The position numbers and the translations under genes were made by a program. The notes under the pieces were generated by a model. It searched no databases, was not told where the DNA came from, and was given only the letters and a program-made list of their open reading frames with translations. A stretch of DNA of 22,028 nucleotides from DASVEE01 sp036399695 (GTDB lineage Bacteria > Acidobacteriota > Thermoanaerobaculia > Gp7-AA8): assembly GCA_036399695.1 (NCBI GenBank), contig DASWMP010000205.1:1-22028 (forward strand), in the 5' to 3' direction. Positions 21,863-22,028 of this stretch are shown piece by piece; the stretch's first letter is position 1, and each line of letters opens with the position of its first letter.

Positions 21863-22028
21863 TCTCGCAGTGCGGTGGCGAAGGCCACCGCTCTGGTACA
21901 CGTGTAAAAGAGCGGTGGCCTTCGGAGGGTGTCTCAAAACGGTGCGCCTCGATCTACTCCCTTGGTTCTGCCGTCGATGAACCGGCGCCTGCGGGCGCGG
22001 ACAGACAGGAGTGTCTGTCCCACATTCA
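21861..22028 (+). repeat. Terminal dispersed repeat, right copy with hairpin insertion
   Basis: This copy is inverted relative to 41-169 and begins at the TAA stop of the VWA gene. Its 106-bp end (21923-22028) matches with one mismatch. A 40-bp insertion (21883-21922) absent from the left copy forms part of a perfect 16-bp stem (21879-21894 with 21909-21924) around a 14-nt loop. The GGACAGACA/TGTCTGTCC hairpin recurs at 21999-22020. The window ends inside the repeat. Confidence 0.9.

Noticed and set aside
41..22028. The whole window as one composite transposon bounded by inverted repeats
   Set aside because: The ends are stop-codon-anchored copies of a repeat, the interior holds housekeeping genes (leuS, ssb, lptE), and no transposase or target duplication is seen.

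Overview
This is a GC-rich bacterial window. It is most likely from Acidobacteriota, and probably a whole metagenomic contig. The best lineage marker is the last gene (20252-21862), a secreted protein of the Acidobacterial VWFA-related type (TIGR03436-like). Single-gene operons, many secreted or lipoprotein genes, an LPS-assembly lipoprotein (LptE) and an outer-membrane beta-barrel protein fit a diderm soil or sediment organism. No tRNA, rRNA, CRISPR array, transposase or phage gene was seen. The species cannot be named from this sequence.

Layout. 168-2615 (minus): a double zinc-ribbon membrane protein, then a DUF5777-like beta-barrel protein translationally coupled to a small lipoprotein with an expanded CX4CH haem motif. 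2675-6479 (plus): a HEAT-repeat protein, a pseudoreceiver/GAF/HD-GYP signalling protein and a secreted proline-iminopeptidase-like hydrolase. 6498-7325 (minus): a CmoB-like methyltransferase, divergent from a YiiX-type lipoprotein peptidase (7370-7975). 8163-10636 (minus): a large membrane protein of unknown function coupled to a catalytically degenerate HD-fold protein. 10843-11289 (plus): an NlpC/P60 endopeptidase. 11297-11659 (minus): a stand-alone receiver. 11765-14296 (plus): a DUF4097-like beta-solenoid protein, a membrane permease and an ABC ATPase, overlapping or coupled. 14558-16374 (minus): an esterase with TPR tail, and SSB. 16460-21862 (plus): dtd, leuS, lptE and the VWA protein.

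Functionally the window mixes housekeeping (ssb, dtd, leuS, lptE) with envelope and signalling genes. dtd and leuS sit together and both act on aminoacyl-tRNA quality. DUF4097-permease-ATPase looks like one exporter or envelope unit. The DUF5777/CX4CH pair looks like an envelope redox or barrel module.

Two features stand out beyond the genes. First, nearly every sizeable intergenic gap contains a degenerate short-word array with a 7-nt period (9-nt in one case), usually facing an inverted partner so that the gap can fold into a long hairpin or cruciform. One such array has been absorbed into the coding sequence for the LptE signal peptide. Second, about nine genes have a TAnnnT-like hexamer ending only 6-10 nt before the start codon and no clear Shine-Dalgarno, which suggests widespread leaderless transcription. 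The two contig ends carry inverted copies of another repeat, each beginning at the stop codon of the outermost gene.
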